A DNA stretch of 64,000 nucleotides from CBDHEY01 sp965262305 (GCA_965262305.1 CBDHEY010000004.1:372001-436000); one strand, 5' to 3'. Shown: positions 29,760-39,548, counted from the stretch's first letter. Made by a program: numbers and translations. The notes: a model not told the origin generated them from the letters alone.

Positions 29760-30173
29760 ATGACGATTATTACTAGAATAGTGCACTCTTCAATCTACGC
29801 AGATAATCCGGAAAAAGCTGCAAAGAATTTATCTATTTTAGTTAGTGGCCATGTTAAGGAGTTTCATCCATGTAAAGGTGCATGGATTTGTTTCCTAAAT
29901 GACGAAGACTGGGATTCGGAGCTAATTGAGTTCTATCCAAAATCCATTCAACTGCATCAAGAGGAAGATGACGTCGTATTTAAAAAAGTTAAGCTTGACA
30001 ACGTCGGCGCAGGCACTCACTTTAATCTGCATATTCCAAAAACTAGAACTCAACTTGAGGAATTAGCCCATAGTCTCGAGTTAGAATTCTCATGGCGCTC
30101 ATGGGCCAGTTTATTGGATGTCTGGCTGGAAAAGGGTATCTTAATAGAATGTAAACCAATCGAAATGAGCTAA
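29760..30173 (+). CDS. Hypothetical protein
   Basis: 137 residues. RIVHSSIYADNPEKAAKNLSILVSGHVKEFHPCKGAWICFLND at the start has a glyoxalase/VOC-like feel (strand-helix-strand with a ligand-like His), and NLHIPKTRTQLEELAHSLELEFSW fits a second such module, but metal ligands are not clear. No signal peptide. Confidence 0.62.
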   Translation: MTIITRIVHSSIYADNPEKAAKNLSILVSGHVKEFHPCKGAWICFLNDEDWDSELIEFYPKSIQLHQEEDDVVFKKVKLDNVGAGTHFNLHIPKTRTQLEELAHSLELEFSWRSWASLLDVWLEKGILIECKPIEMS

Positions 30174-30256
30174 AAGCCATCGTACTTTGCAGAATAGCTG
30201 GCTGAACAAATTTACTCTATATCTACAATCGGGCTAATACAAACCCTAAAATTTAT

Positions 30257-30688
30257 CTAAGAACAATTCAGGCCTTTCATAATTTGCGGCCTAACGACTG
30301 AGTCCATGTCTGCAACACTGGTTGATTCTAATTGGCTTAGCATTGTTTTTTCTGCACTAGTATATATATCGTTGATGTAGTTACCGATAACATTTGAAAC
30401 AACGCCCACTCCTTCTGGGTGTCTGGCAAATAATTCGGGCTTTTCGCACACGGATTCATAAACTTCTTTCAGATTTATCTGTTTGGCTTCTCGGGCCAAA
30501 GTGCTACCCCCATTAGCCCCTCGTTTTGTTTCTACAAGATCAGATTGATTGAGCTTTGCCAAAACACGTCTTAGAACTACCGGGTTAGTTCCAAAACTTT
30601 TAGCCATTGTTGAAGAAGACACGAGTGTTTTGTTATGTGAGGCAAGGTAGCCAACAATATGCAGTCCGATAGCAAAATCTAAATTCAT
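30257..30688 (-). CDS. Rrf2-family transcriptional regulator
   Basis: 143 residues with the Rrf2 winged helix: FAIGLHIVGYLASHNKTLVSSSTMAKSFGTNPVVLRRVLAKLNQSDLVETKRGANGGSTLAR, where GANGGS is the wing signature. Only one Cys precedes the C-terminal tail, so the three-Cys Fe-S ligand set of IscR/NsrR is absent; YwnA-like members lack it too. Divergent from the following membrane gene, with TTGTAAC/GTAACA repeats in between as possible operators. Confidence 0.87.
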   Translation of the reverse strand: MNLDFAIGLHIVGYLASHNKTLVSSSTMAKSFGTNPVVLRRVLAKLNQSDLVETKRGANGGSTLAREAKQINLKEVYESVCEKPELFARHPEGVGVVSNVIGNYINDIYTSAEKTMLSQLESTSVADMDSVVRPQIMKGLNCS

Positions 30689-30768
30689 AATTGTAACATT
30701 TTTAGTTGCATTAAAACCTCTTTAATTGTAACTTGCTTGGTAACATTTGAAAAACTCAAATAGGAGAC

Positions 30769-31212
30769 ATGAGCATGAATACTTCATTATTACTGAAATT
30801 ATCATCAATTCTTTGGGTTATTTGGGGAATTGTCCATGCATTTGCAGGCATCATTGTCATAACAAGTGATGCGACATCTGCAGTTCAAGCTATTGCTGAC
30901 GGAGTCGATGCAAGTTTACTTACAACGACCTACCCCGATGCGGCTGGAGCCATCATTAATCAACATGGGTGGAATTTAGCGTGGTTTGGTGTCACTACAA
31001 TTGTTGGTGCTATTTATATATGGCGAGACAACAAAATAGCCATCTTTGTCACGGCGCTAATTGGAGGAATGGCCGATCTTGGATATTTTATATTCCTGGA
31101 CCTTGGTGATTATGTAAATTTCGTGCCGGGGACAATTATGACTATTTTTTCATCAGCGGCCATTATTTTGAGCGTAACTGCCTACTTTAAAAGTACACAG
31201 GAAAACAGCTAA
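30769..31212 (+). CDS. Four-helix membrane protein
   Basis: 147 residues from ATG 30769 with AGGAG 6-10 bases upstream. Four transmembrane segments (about 8-30, 66-85, 88-110, 115-138). No motif that assigns a function. Likely the target of the divergent Rrf2 regulator. Confidence 0.72.
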   Translation: MSMNTSLLLKLSSILWVIWGIVHAFAGIIVITSDATSAVQAIADGVDASLLTTTYPDAAGAIINQHGWNLAWFGVTTIVGAIYIWRDNKIAIFVTALIGGMADLGYFIFLDLGDYVNFVPGTIMTIFSSAAIILSVTAYFKSTQENS

Positions 31213-31410
31213 CAACCCAGTCTATATAAAGTACAACAAAGGATAGACTGTATCGTTTAAGCGCAATATTTCTTAGGTTTTAAGATTATTTTAGGGTTTT
31301 TATGCCCTTTATTACAGTTTTTCAATACTGACTATTGTTAACTCTTAAGATAAAATACATACTATACATAAATTAGTATTTTGAAGCATTTATTGTATAG
31401 AGAGTTTTTT

Positions 31411-32151
31411 ATGAGAGTATCAGAAGAAAAAAAACTAGAAACAAGAAGAGCGATTGTTTCATGTGCTGCTGACCTGTTCGTTATGAAAGGGTATGAAGAA
31501 ACCTCCATGAAAGAAATTGCCCGCCAAGCAGGTATCGGCGATGCCACAATCTATAAATACTTTCCTAATAAAGATAAGTTGATTTTGGGCTTTTACGACG
31601 TTCGGGGAGAACAGGCGTTAAGCGAGTACCATTCGACAGAAGGTGTTGAGGAATTCAACTTTTCAGAAAAACTGCAGTTAGCCATTGATACATTAATCGA
31701 ACAGCTAATTGCGGATCGTGAATTTATAGAGATCAGCTTTGCACAGATTCTAAAGTCTCCTATTTCACTGATGAAAGATCAGCTCTCGATTTTAGAGAAA
31801 TACACTATGCTTTTTGAGTCGATGCTCGATGAATTGGAAGAACACGAGGATTATCCGACTATTCCACTTAAATCCTCTATTGCGCATCTCATAACGGATT
31901 TTTTACTCGGCATAATGCTTTACTGGACTAAAGACGATTCGGAAGAATTTTCAAATACAAGCCAATTGGTGGATATTTCAGTTGGCACTATCGACTCTGT
32001 TTTAAAAAGCGGTGTTATGGTTAAGTTTATGGACTTAGCAGGCTTTTTAATTAAAACCCAGCTCATGCGATTTTTATCTGGTGGCGGCAATGTCATATCG
32101 ACTATTCAACAAATCACAGAATCTTTGAATTTGAAGAACAACAGAAATTAA
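31411..32151 (+). CDS. TetR-family regulator
   Basis: 246 residues from ATG 31411 (GAGAG upstream; an upstream TTG is less likely). HTH region RRAIVSCAADLFVMKGYEETSMKEIARQAGIGDATIYKYFPNKDKLILGFYD is canonical TetR. The C-terminal half is a helical ligand/dimerisation domain, longer than average. It precedes the ABC1 kinase gene by 15 bp and is probably co-transcribed, suggesting it regulates that operon. Confidence 0.9.
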   Translation: MRVSEEKKLETRRAIVSCAADLFVMKGYEETSMKEIARQAGIGDATIYKYFPNKDKLILGFYDVRGEQALSEYHSTEGVEEFNFSEKLQLAIDTLIEQLIADREFIEISFAQILKSPISLMKDQLSILEKYTMLFESMLDELEEHEDYPTIPLKSSIAHLITDFLLGIMLYWTKDDSEEFSNTSQLVDISVGTIDSVLKSGVMVKFMDLAGFLIKTQLMRFLSGGGNVISTIQQITESLNLKNNRN

Positions 32152-32166
32152 ATAAGGAAGCTAAAG

Positions 32167-33495
32167 ATGAATAAAGAAAACGCCTTCGCGTCTGGAAAAT
32201 TATCTCGAGCCCTTAAAACCACTGCAATCGCGACCAAAGTCGGAATCAAACATGTCGGCTATGTAAGTAAAAAAACCGTTACTAAAACCCATTCGAAATC
32301 ACTTAAAGAAGACCATGAAGCTAAAATCGGCAAAATCATTTTTGACGGACTTTCACAATTGAAAGGTACGGCTTTAAAAGCTTCCCAATTACTTAGTTTA
32401 GAAGCGGACCTACTCCCAGAAGGTATCAGAAAAGAACTGGCCAACGGTTGTTACAATGTTCCACCAATTAATCGTGCGCTTATTCGTAAAGCATTTATTA
32501 ATGAATTTAACAAACCCGCATCCCAGCTTTTTAACCAATTTGACACAACTGCTTTTGCCGCCGCAAGCTTAGGGCAAGTACACAGAGCCACAACACATGA
32601 AGGTGCAAAACTCGCCGTAAAAGTTCAATATCCAGGAATTGCTGAATCGATACAAAGCGATGTAAAACTATTAGGTGTTATATTAAGAGGGGTTGAATTA
32701 ACCACGTCTTACCTACCCAATAGAAAAGTCATTGATACCACCATCGAAGAAATTAGTCGTTGCCTACATCAAGAGATCGATTACGAACAAGAAAAAGAAA
32801 ATACACAGTGGTTTTTATCACACCTGAACATTGAAAAAATTGTAATTCCAAAGGTCTATGAGGAATTCTCGAGTAAAAAAATTATTACTTTTGAATTTCT
32901 AGATGGTCTACACATTGATCAGTGGCTGGAAACAAACCCAACACAAGAAGCTAGAAATAATATTGGCGAGCTCATATTTAAAATATTTTTAAAATCCGCT
33001 TTTGAATTGAAAGTACTCCATTCAGACCCTCATTTAGGCAATTACCTGGTTCTAGATAATCACGCTATAGGGTTTTTAGACTTTGGCTGTGTAAAGCGAT
33101 TGGACACATCTTTCCCGACGGACATGCTCGAACTCATGCAAGGCTTGCTTGTTAATGATCAAACAAGAGTACTCGACGCCTATAAGAAACTAAAAGTGAT
33201 TGCTCCTGATTTAGCCGAAGAAGAATACATTAAAAGCGCTCTACCATATTTAAAAGAAATACAACAATGGTTTATTACACCTTATAAAAGCGAAAAATGC
33301 GATTTTGCTAATCTACCTAATCCTCCAACTTTAAACTCGGATGAACATAAAGAAGCGATAAAATACTTTAATCATCTGAGGCGCGATCAGCTTTACTTTG
33401 ATCGAACCTATTTCGGCGTATATTCTTTATTGAGAAAACTTAAAGCGACAGTACCTTGTAAAACACTCTTAGCAGAATTTACTCAAAAAGCTTAA
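32167..33495 (+). CDS. ABC1/UbiB-family atypical kinase
   Basis: 442 residues of the ADCK/UbiB family. The family's N-terminal KxGQ motif appears as LKASQLLSLE (Ser replacing Gly). AAASLGQVHRA is the Ala-rich nucleotide loop, AVKVQYPG holds the conserved Lys, LHSDPHLGNYL is the catalytic loop and LDFGC the metal-binding DFG. UbiB-family proteins support isoprenoid-quinone biosynthesis. The lack of a C-terminal membrane anchor and pairing with TetR suggest the YP-type soluble subgroup. Function inferred from family. Confidence 0.85.
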   Translation: MNKENAFASGKLSRALKTTAIATKVGIKHVGYVSKKTVTKTHSKSLKEDHEAKIGKIIFDGLSQLKGTALKASQLLSLEADLLPEGIRKELANGCYNVPPINRALIRKAFINEFNKPASQLFNQFDTTAFAAASLGQVHRATTHEGAKLAVKVQYPGIAESIQSDVKLLGVILRGVELTTSYLPNRKVIDTTIEEISRCLHQEIDYEQEKENTQWFLSHLNIEKIVIPKVYEEFSSKKIITFEFLDGLHIDQWLETNPTQEARNNIGELIFKIFLKSAFELKVLHSDPHLGNYLVLDNHAIGFLDFGCVKRLDTSFPTDMLELMQGLLVNDQTRVLDAYKKLKVIAPDLAEEEYIKSALPYLKEIQQWFITPYKSEKCDFANLPNPPTLNSDEHKEAIKYFNHLRRDQLYFDRTYFGVYSLLRKLKATVPCKTLLAEFTQKA

Positions 33496-33516
33496 TTGAA
33501 ACTAGATTTACAAACA

Positions 33517-34002
33517 TCAATTTTCATTTAACCTGTTACGAAGTTTCGCTGCAGTCTCAAAAACGAATGTGTCTGATGCTTTAGGATATCTGGCACCCTT
33601 TGGCCCAGCGTAAACGGGCCCTGTCTTTTCACCCTTTACATGTATTAATTCATATTCCGAAAGCCAAACATCGATATGTTCTAACAACGCTAAAATCTCA
33701 GCAGGCATTGATGTTAAATGATGACTTTGTGTCATTATCAACTCTTTTGTTTTTTTATGATTCGGATACCAAATATTCTTTTCGATATATTCTCTATCAT
33801 GGGATCCACGCTCCGCTTTTTTATAGCGCTCGTAACTCTGCGCATTCATTTGAAGTAGTATTTCCATGGGCGCATAGAATCTGTGAAGCTGTTCCCTACG
33901 TGTGGAAATATTTTCCCTTCTTTTCGCGGTCCAAACAGTTCCTGCGATACCCACAATACCACCCACGATCGCCACGATTATATTCGCTAAAAGATCATTC
34001 AT
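33517..34002 (-). CDS. Membrane-anchored hypothetical protein
   Basis: 161 residues: one N-terminal transmembrane segment (LLANIIVAIVGGIVGIAGTVWTAK) and a cytoplasmic helical domain (RREQLHRFYAPMEILLQMNAQSYERYKKAERGSHDREYIEKNIWYPNHKKTKELIMTQSHHL..). Reminiscent of small membrane-tethered helical proteins found near defence loci, but not assigned. Convergent with the ABC1 kinase gene. Confidence 0.68.
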   Translation of the reverse strand: MNDLLANIIVAIVGGIVGIAGTVWTAKRRENISTRREQLHRFYAPMEILLQMNAQSYERYKKAERGSHDREYIEKNIWYPNHKKTKELIMTQSHHLTSMPAEILALLEHIDVWLSEYELIHVKGEKTGPVYAGPKGARYPKASDTFVFETAAKLRNRLNEN

Positions 34003-34351
34003 TTGTTGCCTCCGTTAAATAATCTTTAATTGGTTTAAATTAACGCCATGACTGGCCGTTCAAAATAGATAAAAGATGTCAGTAATTTTTATCGAACGAC
34101 GAATTTACTTATATCAAACGTAATAATAAGCGCTTAAATATTTCTAATAAGATAAAATTAAAAGCCTAATATATATCACGCAGAAATATGTAATTTATGC
34201 TACAAACAAGGAAAAGAAGATGTGGTATCTTGTGAAATTAATATAATAAAAAACTTTAAAGAAGAAAAAGCATATTCTTATATAACAAAGTTCAGTGTGT
34301 GATAACTCCGCGCTAGTAATGGTCAACTAATGAACCATATATGTAAATATC
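34003..34351. other. Gene-free stretch with a possible coding remnant
   Basis: AT-rich. A stop-free frame 34172-34291 ends in C-N-L-C-Y-K-Q-G-K-E-D-V-V-S-C.. and has a zinc-ribbon look but no start codon; it may be the end of a lost gene. Confidence 0.35.
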
Positions 34352-34717
34352 ATGGAACCAAAGATTCGCGTTTACTTTAATTCAGCTTGTCCTGTATGTA
34401 ATGCAGGAATTAGCGCTCAGAAGAAAAAACCCGCAACCTGTGGTGTAGAATGGGAGGACGTTCATCTCGACAACGAGAAAGTGAAGGTCTTAAACGCCGA
34501 TTTAGAATTCGTTAGGGAAAGATTGCATGTCATCGATACCGATGGAAACCTAAGAGTAGGCTACGAAGCTTTTATCGTGATATGGGAAAATTCTCCAAGA
34601 GAAACATGGAAAGCTAAAATATCTAAATTACCGTTAATTCGTTGGTTGTTAAATAAAATTTATAATCTGGTTGCATGGTGTTTATATAAATGGAATCGCG
34701 CAAAGAAACATTGGTAG
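34352..34717 (+). CDS. DCC (DUF393) family thiol-disulfide oxidoreductase-like protein
   Basis: 121 residues opening IRVYFNSACPVCNAGI, with the CxxC motif that defines the DCC family, followed by VEWEDVHLDN, a HVIDTDGNLRVGYEAFIVIW segment and a C-terminal hydrophobic helix KLPLIRWLLNKIYNLVAWCLY that may associate with the membrane. DCC proteins have a thioredoxin-like fold; their redox partners are unknown. Confidence 0.85.
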   Translation: MEPKIRVYFNSACPVCNAGISAQKKKPATCGVEWEDVHLDNEKVKVLNADLEFVRERLHVIDTDGNLRVGYEAFIVIWENSPRETWKAKISKLPLIRWLLNKIYNLVAWCLYKWNRAKKHW

Positions 34718-35033
34718 ATTAATTACAAGCATCAATACTAAAAGGCTCTGCATCAAAGTCAAAAATTTTACCAGATGGTTTAGTAATACTGAGACCGGAG
34801 AAGTAGCTCAAAAAAGCTATCGATAAAACGTTGGAAGAACTTGTTTATTATGCAGAAACAGGTCAGATACATAAGAGAAAAGTTTTATTAATCCAAGCCG
34901 ACATTTAGTGTGTTAACGATCTTTTTATTCGGAATAATCATGGGTAGTGAAAACCACACTCGTGATTTTTAGATCTTTTTTGTCGGTATTCAAATCAATC
35001 TACCTAAATTACTTTAATACCAAAAAAACACGC
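34718..35033. other. Gene-free stretch with a possible coding remnant
   Basis: A frame from 34723 reads SILKGSASKSKILPDGLVIL.. then TAG at 34804, then LKKAIDKTLEELVYYAETG.. to TAG at 34906. It looks like a small decayed gene, but no family is recognised. Confidence 0.3.
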
Positions 35034-35750
35034 TTATGATGAAACTTTGGGTTCCCTATTTTCAAGTATTTCACTAGTTGAAAAACGATAAACCATGTTT
35101 CTATAAACACCCACATCAGTGACATCATCTGGAGCACCAACCGGTAAACAACGATAGTTAGTAGATAAACGACTACTATTTTTCATCGGCAATACACGAT
35201 GCCAGCAATGGCCATGAAGCAAAACCAGGTCACCCGTTTTTGGCGAAATCACATGTTGATTAGACATGTCTTCATCAACTGGGCCGCAGCTTATACGCGG
35301 CATACGATGGGAACCAGGGATAATTACAAGTTGGCCACCATTGCGAGGTTCAATATCACTTGTATATACCAATCGATTTAGGTTGTAAGCTTTTTGATCT
35401 TCGGGGGGACAATCTTGATGCCAAGCCTGACCTTTACTAAAGGGTTTGGAAAACATACACATGCAATAGAGTGTTCGCCAGCCTTCGCCCAGAATGGCTC
35501 CTGTTAGCCTTTGAAAATTTTCATGCTGCTCAACCACATCGAATTCACAAATGCTCTCCCGCTGCGGAAACCAGGGAATAACATCGGTAGACGATTTTTC
35601 TAAAAATTCTTCATTGTGATAAAACTCTGGCGAATCTCCGAAATGTTTTCTAATGGCATTGTCCAGTGGTAAAAGCGTTTCTCGTTCAAAAAAATCTTGT
35701 AAATGCACATACCCATTGTGCCAAAATTGTTCTGCAATTTTTTCGTACAT
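35034..35750 (-). CDS. PhyH-family 2-oxoglutarate/Fe(II) dioxygenase
   Basis: 238 residues with the facial triad H111-x-D113 (AWHQDCPP) and distal H184 (HCWHRVLP), and R194 or R200 for 2-oxoglutarate. GGQLVIIPGSHR is typical of PhyH. It is shorter than the other PhyH protein at 2051-2902 and not closely similar. Substrate unknown; likely hydroxylation of a small molecule. Confidence 0.85.
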   Translation of the reverse strand: MYEKIAEQFWHNGYVHLQDFFERETLLPLDNAIRKHFGDSPEFYHNEEFLEKSSTDVIPWFPQRESICEFDVVEQHENFQRLTGAILGEGWRTLYCMCMFSKPFSKGQAWHQDCPPEDQKAYNLNRLVYTSDIEPRNGGQLVIIPGSHRMPRISCGPVDEDMSNQHVISPKTGDLVLLHGHCWHRVLPMKNSSRLSTNYRCLPVGAPDDVTDVGVYRNMVYRFSTSEILENREPKVSS

Positions 35751-35830
35751 AATCTGTAGATTAGTCTTTCAAGAGGAATATTTATAGTGATTTTCAGCCA
35801 ATTTATAGCGAGCTAGCAACAATGTTTACA

Positions 35831-36199
35831 TCACCTGGTTTTTAGTTTTTTTATTGCGGAATTCAATTCTGCAATAGCATCTTCCGCTTCATTAACACTT
35901 TTTTCACAATCAATATTTTCTTTTTGTTGAGATACCATGACAGTATTTACGGCACTTTTATAATTATCTAGAAATAGCGCAGGATAAATAGAATCTCCAG
36001 GCAAGCTCCCGGAAATAAATTGCCCTACAACTTTTATATAATTGTCTATCAGAACTTTCGGTGATTTACAGAGTTGCAAATATCCTTGCCGTTCTCCCAT
36101 CTCGTAACCCATTTTCGCAATACTAGACGTGAAATCTTGCGAAAATACAGAACTTGAAATCAAGAATACAAATAAAGAAATCTTTTTTATTATGTTCAT
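35831..36199 (-). CDS. Small exported protein
   Basis: 122 residues with signal peptide MNIIKKISLFVFLISSSVFS. The mature part is helical with two Cys (LQLCKSP, NIDCEKS) and ends in a charged helix (EDAIAELNSAIKKLKTR). Not recognised. Confidence 0.65.
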   Translation of the reverse strand: MNIIKKISLFVFLISSSVFSQDFTSSIAKMGYEMGERQGYLQLCKSPKVLIDNYIKVVGQFISGSLPGDSIYPALFLDNYKSAVNTVMVSQQKENIDCEKSVNEAEDAIAELNSAIKKLKTR

Positions 36200-36309
36200 A
36201 TGCTTTGTTATATCATCTATTTTTTATTATTTTCTGGGCAAACAAAATCATCGAAGTCGCAAAGATATACCACATTGACCTATGAATTTTATTGTCAAGA
36301 GTCGTTTAT

Positions 36310-36531
36310 TTAGTTTTCTCTTTCGGCTTGTTCAAACCAACGAATAACCTGGGCAAGATACGCTTCACCGTAGGTGCTAATGAATTCCTCTGTGGTCTTA
36401 TCTGAAGGGTTCTGAAGAGCGCTAATTCGCGAGCGGGCATAATCTGGAGTCAATTTGATATTGCAACGCTCGGTGATTGTATGGCGCCATTCGTTGTAAC
36501 TTTGAAAATAAAAATTGGTGGTGTCTGTCAT
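36310..36531 (-). CDS. Small hypothetical protein
   Basis: 73 residues (TNFYFQSYNEWRHTITERCNIKLTPDYARSRISALQ.., YGEAYLAQVIRWFEQAE), soluble and helical. It matches in style small conserved gammaproteobacterial proteins with a 'YNxWRxxIT' start, but I know no function. Confidence 0.68.
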   Translation of the reverse strand: MTDTTNFYFQSYNEWRHTITERCNIKLTPDYARSRISALQNPSDKTTEEFISTYGEAYLAQVIRWFEQAEREN

Positions 36532-36881
36532 AACATCCGGGCTCCGATAAGATCAGGATTAATAACTCGATATTCAGCTGTATTCTTGTTACTTAATAAA
36601 GTATTTAAGAAGAGAACTTTTAAAATCAACAGGTCTCTCATTTTTATGATGGATACTATCACACAAGAAGCATAAAAACGTTAATGGATATCATGATTCT
36701 AGTAAAAAAACTTACCAATTAAATTCAGTAAAAATATACATAATCCCCAAAAGTAACGTTTCAGCTTTTCTAAAGATATAAAGAATAACGAGGTTCCGTA
36801 ATCTAGTATCGAAAGGTCTAGCTAGTTTGGAATTTTATGAGAAAATCTAATAGTAAACACTGTAAGAAAATGAATCGAAAT
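36532..36881. other. Gene-free stretch
   Basis: AT-rich. I see no gene, palindrome or repeat worth naming. Confidence 0.4.
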
Positions 36882-37538
36882 TTAATCTTTTTCTAAAATT
36901 TCCGAGTCACTTAACGGCTCTGCATTTTTATATGATTTAACTTTAGTGACTTCGAGGTCTACGAAAACTTTTGGGTCCTCTAATAGCGATTGTATTATTT
37001 CACTATCTTCAATATTTGGGTTTAACCATTCCTCGAGAAAAGTTTTGTCTAAAGGAAGAAAACACGGAATAGACTTGTCATGATATTGACTAAATCTCTG
37101 ATGAGGTGACCGAGTAACAACTGCAAAAGAACGCACGTTTGATTTATTATTTTCCCAATCTTTGTAAATACATCCAAGTAAAAACCCTTCGTCCGATTTC
37201 ATCAAGAATTTGTCTTTTCCGTTAGACTCACCGATCTCCGTGGCAACAACAAATCCTCGTCGTGATTTTATGGCATTACGCCAAAGTGGCTTGGAAAGAT
37301 CGCGCGCATTAAAACTAGTGACTTTTTCATTAGGAATGAATTTACCATCAAGAGTTTTAAGTAGATACCACCATATAGCGGGTGAGTTATAAAACTGAAC
37401 TCCATCACTTGTAACAAAGCCTTCAATATTCCTACGTTGATAGGCTCGCTGGATAGGAAACGGAAGAGGAATGCCGAGTTGATTGAGTAGATCAATTACT
37501 GCTGGAGATTCATGAAGATTTCCGAAATAGCCGCACAC
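36882..37538 (-). CDS. SRAP (YedK/HMCES)-family protein, divergent
   Basis: 218 residues. Catalytic Cys2 follows Met (MCGYFG). N77 sits in SFNARD and H153 in QYHDKSIPCFLP, which align with the SRAP active site (Asn in SxNARxE and His in HxRMP). The usual GFYEW glutamate region is replaced by ATEIGES (E104 the likely glutamate). SRAP proteins crosslink to abasic sites in single-stranded DNA and shield them. The replaced motifs make this a distant member. Confidence 0.78.
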   Translation of the reverse strand: MCGYFGNLHESPAVIDLLNQLGIPLPFPIQRAYQRRNIEGFVTSDGVQFYNSPAIWWYLLKTLDGKFIPNEKVTSFNARDLSKPLWRNAIKSRRGFVVATEIGESNGKDKFLMKSDEGFLLGCIYKDWENNKSNVRSFAVVTRSPHQRFSQYHDKSIPCFLPLDKTFLEEWLNPNIEDSEIIQSLLEDPKVFVDLEVTKVKSYKNAEPLSDSEILEKD

Positions 37539-37754
37539 AATTTTTCCTAGATGCTTAAACTAAACGATAACAGATTATAGAACACTTACAATCAATTATT
37601 TCATATTTGAAAATTCATTTTTCATATATACGCCTATTCAAAATGTTTACAAATTTTTACTATTTGTCTCAAAGGTCTCGAGGCATTTTTTAGACTTTTT
37701 ACTTTCTTTTATGCGCAATACGAAGTTTTTTTAATCTAAATATGGAGTTATAGA

Positions 37755-39539
37755 ATGATGAAAAAGATAGGTACAACAATAGCGCTAGTCGCATCGGCAA
37801 CGTTAGTTACGATGACGAACGCACAAACAATTCGAATAATTGGAGGAGATGAGGCAACCCCAGGAGACTGGCCGTCGATTGTAAGTCTTCAAATCAATGG
37901 AAACCACATATGCGGGGGTACACTTATTGCTCCCAATAAAGTGTTAACAGCTGCCCACTGTATTGACGGGCGCACGGCTGGTGAATTTGAAGTTTTAGTT
38001 GGCGCCCATGATCTAACAGCACATCCAAATGCGGAAACCTTTGATCTGCAATCGATAGTCATTCATGAAAATTTTGTGTATGTAGATGAGGGTAATGACA
38101 TCGCTTTCTTGATTCTAGATGGAGATTCAAATCAGCCTTCGGCCAACTTGATCACTCCAGAACAGATGGATGCCTTGGCAACAGGTGAGATACTCGAAAC
38201 AGCCGGCTGGGGTGTAACCGCAGTGGGTGGCCAGTCCGTGGATATATTAAGAGATGTTGAAGTACCGCTAGTTGATCAGAATGTTTGCCGAGCGGCATAC
38301 CCCCAACTCGATGCCACAATGGTTTGTGCTGGTTTACAACAGGGTGGTCAAGATGCGTGCCAAGGAGACAGTGGGGGGCCACTTGTTGCGAAAATTAATG
38401 GTGACGACTTTCAATTAGGTATTGTTAGTTGGGGAAGGGGGTGTGCACTACCGGAGGCTTATGGTGTGTATGCTCGCGTTTCCGCTTTTGAGCCATGGTA
38501 CCCAGCCCCAGAAAAAATTGTATCTTCAGCGGATTTTGAAAACGATTTTGGCTCTTGGACTCAAGTAGGAGGTTCTCACAATTGGTTACGTAGTTCGAGC
38601 GGTACTCCTTCAGTAAGCACTGGTCCTCTCGGTGCAGCTGATGGAGACTTCTACTCCTATATCGAAACTTCAAACGGTCATGCTAATACCGCAGGTAACT
38701 CAGCGCACCTGGTAAGCCCAGCATTTGATGCCTTGGATGCTGCGGTAGCCTTCGACTACCATATGGTCGGGGATAACATCGGCTCTTTGCACCTCGATGT
38801 TTTTAATGGCACAAATTGGATTGATAGCGTTTGGTCACAAACTGGTGCGCAACAAAGTGCACAAAATGATCATTGGAGAAAGGCTTCTGTAGATTTATCA
38901 GCGTTCTCGGGGGTTATTCAAATACGTCTACGTGCACTAGCCGCTGGCGGATGGCAAGGCGATATTGCTATCGACAATATAGCGATAATGTCAGAAGGTT
39001 CGGGGCAACCACAATTAAAAAGCATTACACTTTTAGATAATGCTGTTTGTTCTCCTCTTATGCTCTCTGGCCAAAGAAGCGATAGCTTCGAGCAAACGCT
39101 TTGCCGTAATGATGCCAGACAAGTTAGTTCATTCTATGCGACCTCTTCCGGACGTGGCGATACTCAATCCTTCGAAATCCCAGTGTATTCAACAGAGCCA
39201 GCGGCAAGTGCACCAAGATTTGCGAGCGCGCATCATGATAAATATTGGGGCTTTAGCTTTTCAGTAGGCAATGCCTCATCGCCCGGAGCATCGATCGAGC
39301 TTCAATACAAAATCTATACAGACTGTAAAATTGGAAATTGGGAGCCTGCTTACACCACCATTCAAAACGCTCAGGTTTTTGAAGTAAATACTCAGCAAGT
39401 TTTCTATAACGACAGCGTTCCGTGTCTTGACGATAGTTTGTCGACATCGAATCGTCTCATGTATCGGTTTAGAATCAGCAACGGCACTTCTCAAAGTGAT
39501 TGGTCTTACTTAAATCCTATTTTACTTAGACGCGACTAA
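37755..39539 (+). CDS. Secreted trypsin-like serine protease with C-terminal MAM-like domain
   Basis: 594 residues. Signal peptide to about residue 23, a short propeptide, then IIGG (activation cleavage) and an S1 domain with H68 (TAAHC), D115 (NDIAF) and S206 (QGDSGGP). D200 in the S1 pocket predicts cleavage after Lys/Arg. After residue 255 a MAM-like/jelly-roll domain (SADFENDFGSWTQVGGSHNWLRSS.., DNIAIMSEG) and a further 150-residue beta domain with Cys pairs follow; such extensions often aid surface or polysaccharide binding. GGAG lies upstream. A strong terminator follows. Confidence 0.9.
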   Translation: MMKKIGTTIALVASATLVTMTNAQTIRIIGGDEATPGDWPSIVSLQINGNHICGGTLIAPNKVLTAAHCIDGRTAGEFEVLVGAHDLTAHPNAETFDLQSIVIHENFVYVDEGNDIAFLILDGDSNQPSANLITPEQMDALATGEILETAGWGVTAVGGQSVDILRDVEVPLVDQNVCRAAYPQLDATMVCAGLQQGGQDACQGDSGGPLVAKINGDDFQLGIVSWGRGCALPEAYGVYARVSAFEPWYPAPEKIVSSADFENDFGSWTQVGGSHNWLRSSSGTPSVSTGPLGAADGDFYSYIETSNGHANTAGNSAHLVSPAFDALDAAVAFDYHMVGDNIGSLHLDVFNGTNWIDSVWSQTGAQQSAQNDHWRKASVDLSAFSGVIQIRLRALAAGGWQGDIAIDNIAIMSEGSGQPQLKSITLLDNAVCSPLMLSGQRSDSFEQTLCRNDARQVSSFYATSSGRGDTQSFEIPVYSTEPAASAPRFASAHHDKYWGFSFSVGNASSPGASIELQYKIYTDCKIGNWEPAYTTIQNAQVFEVNTQQVFYNDSVPCLDDSLSTSNRLMYRFRISNGTSQSDWSYLNPILLRRD

Positions 39540-39548
39540 GATAGCATC

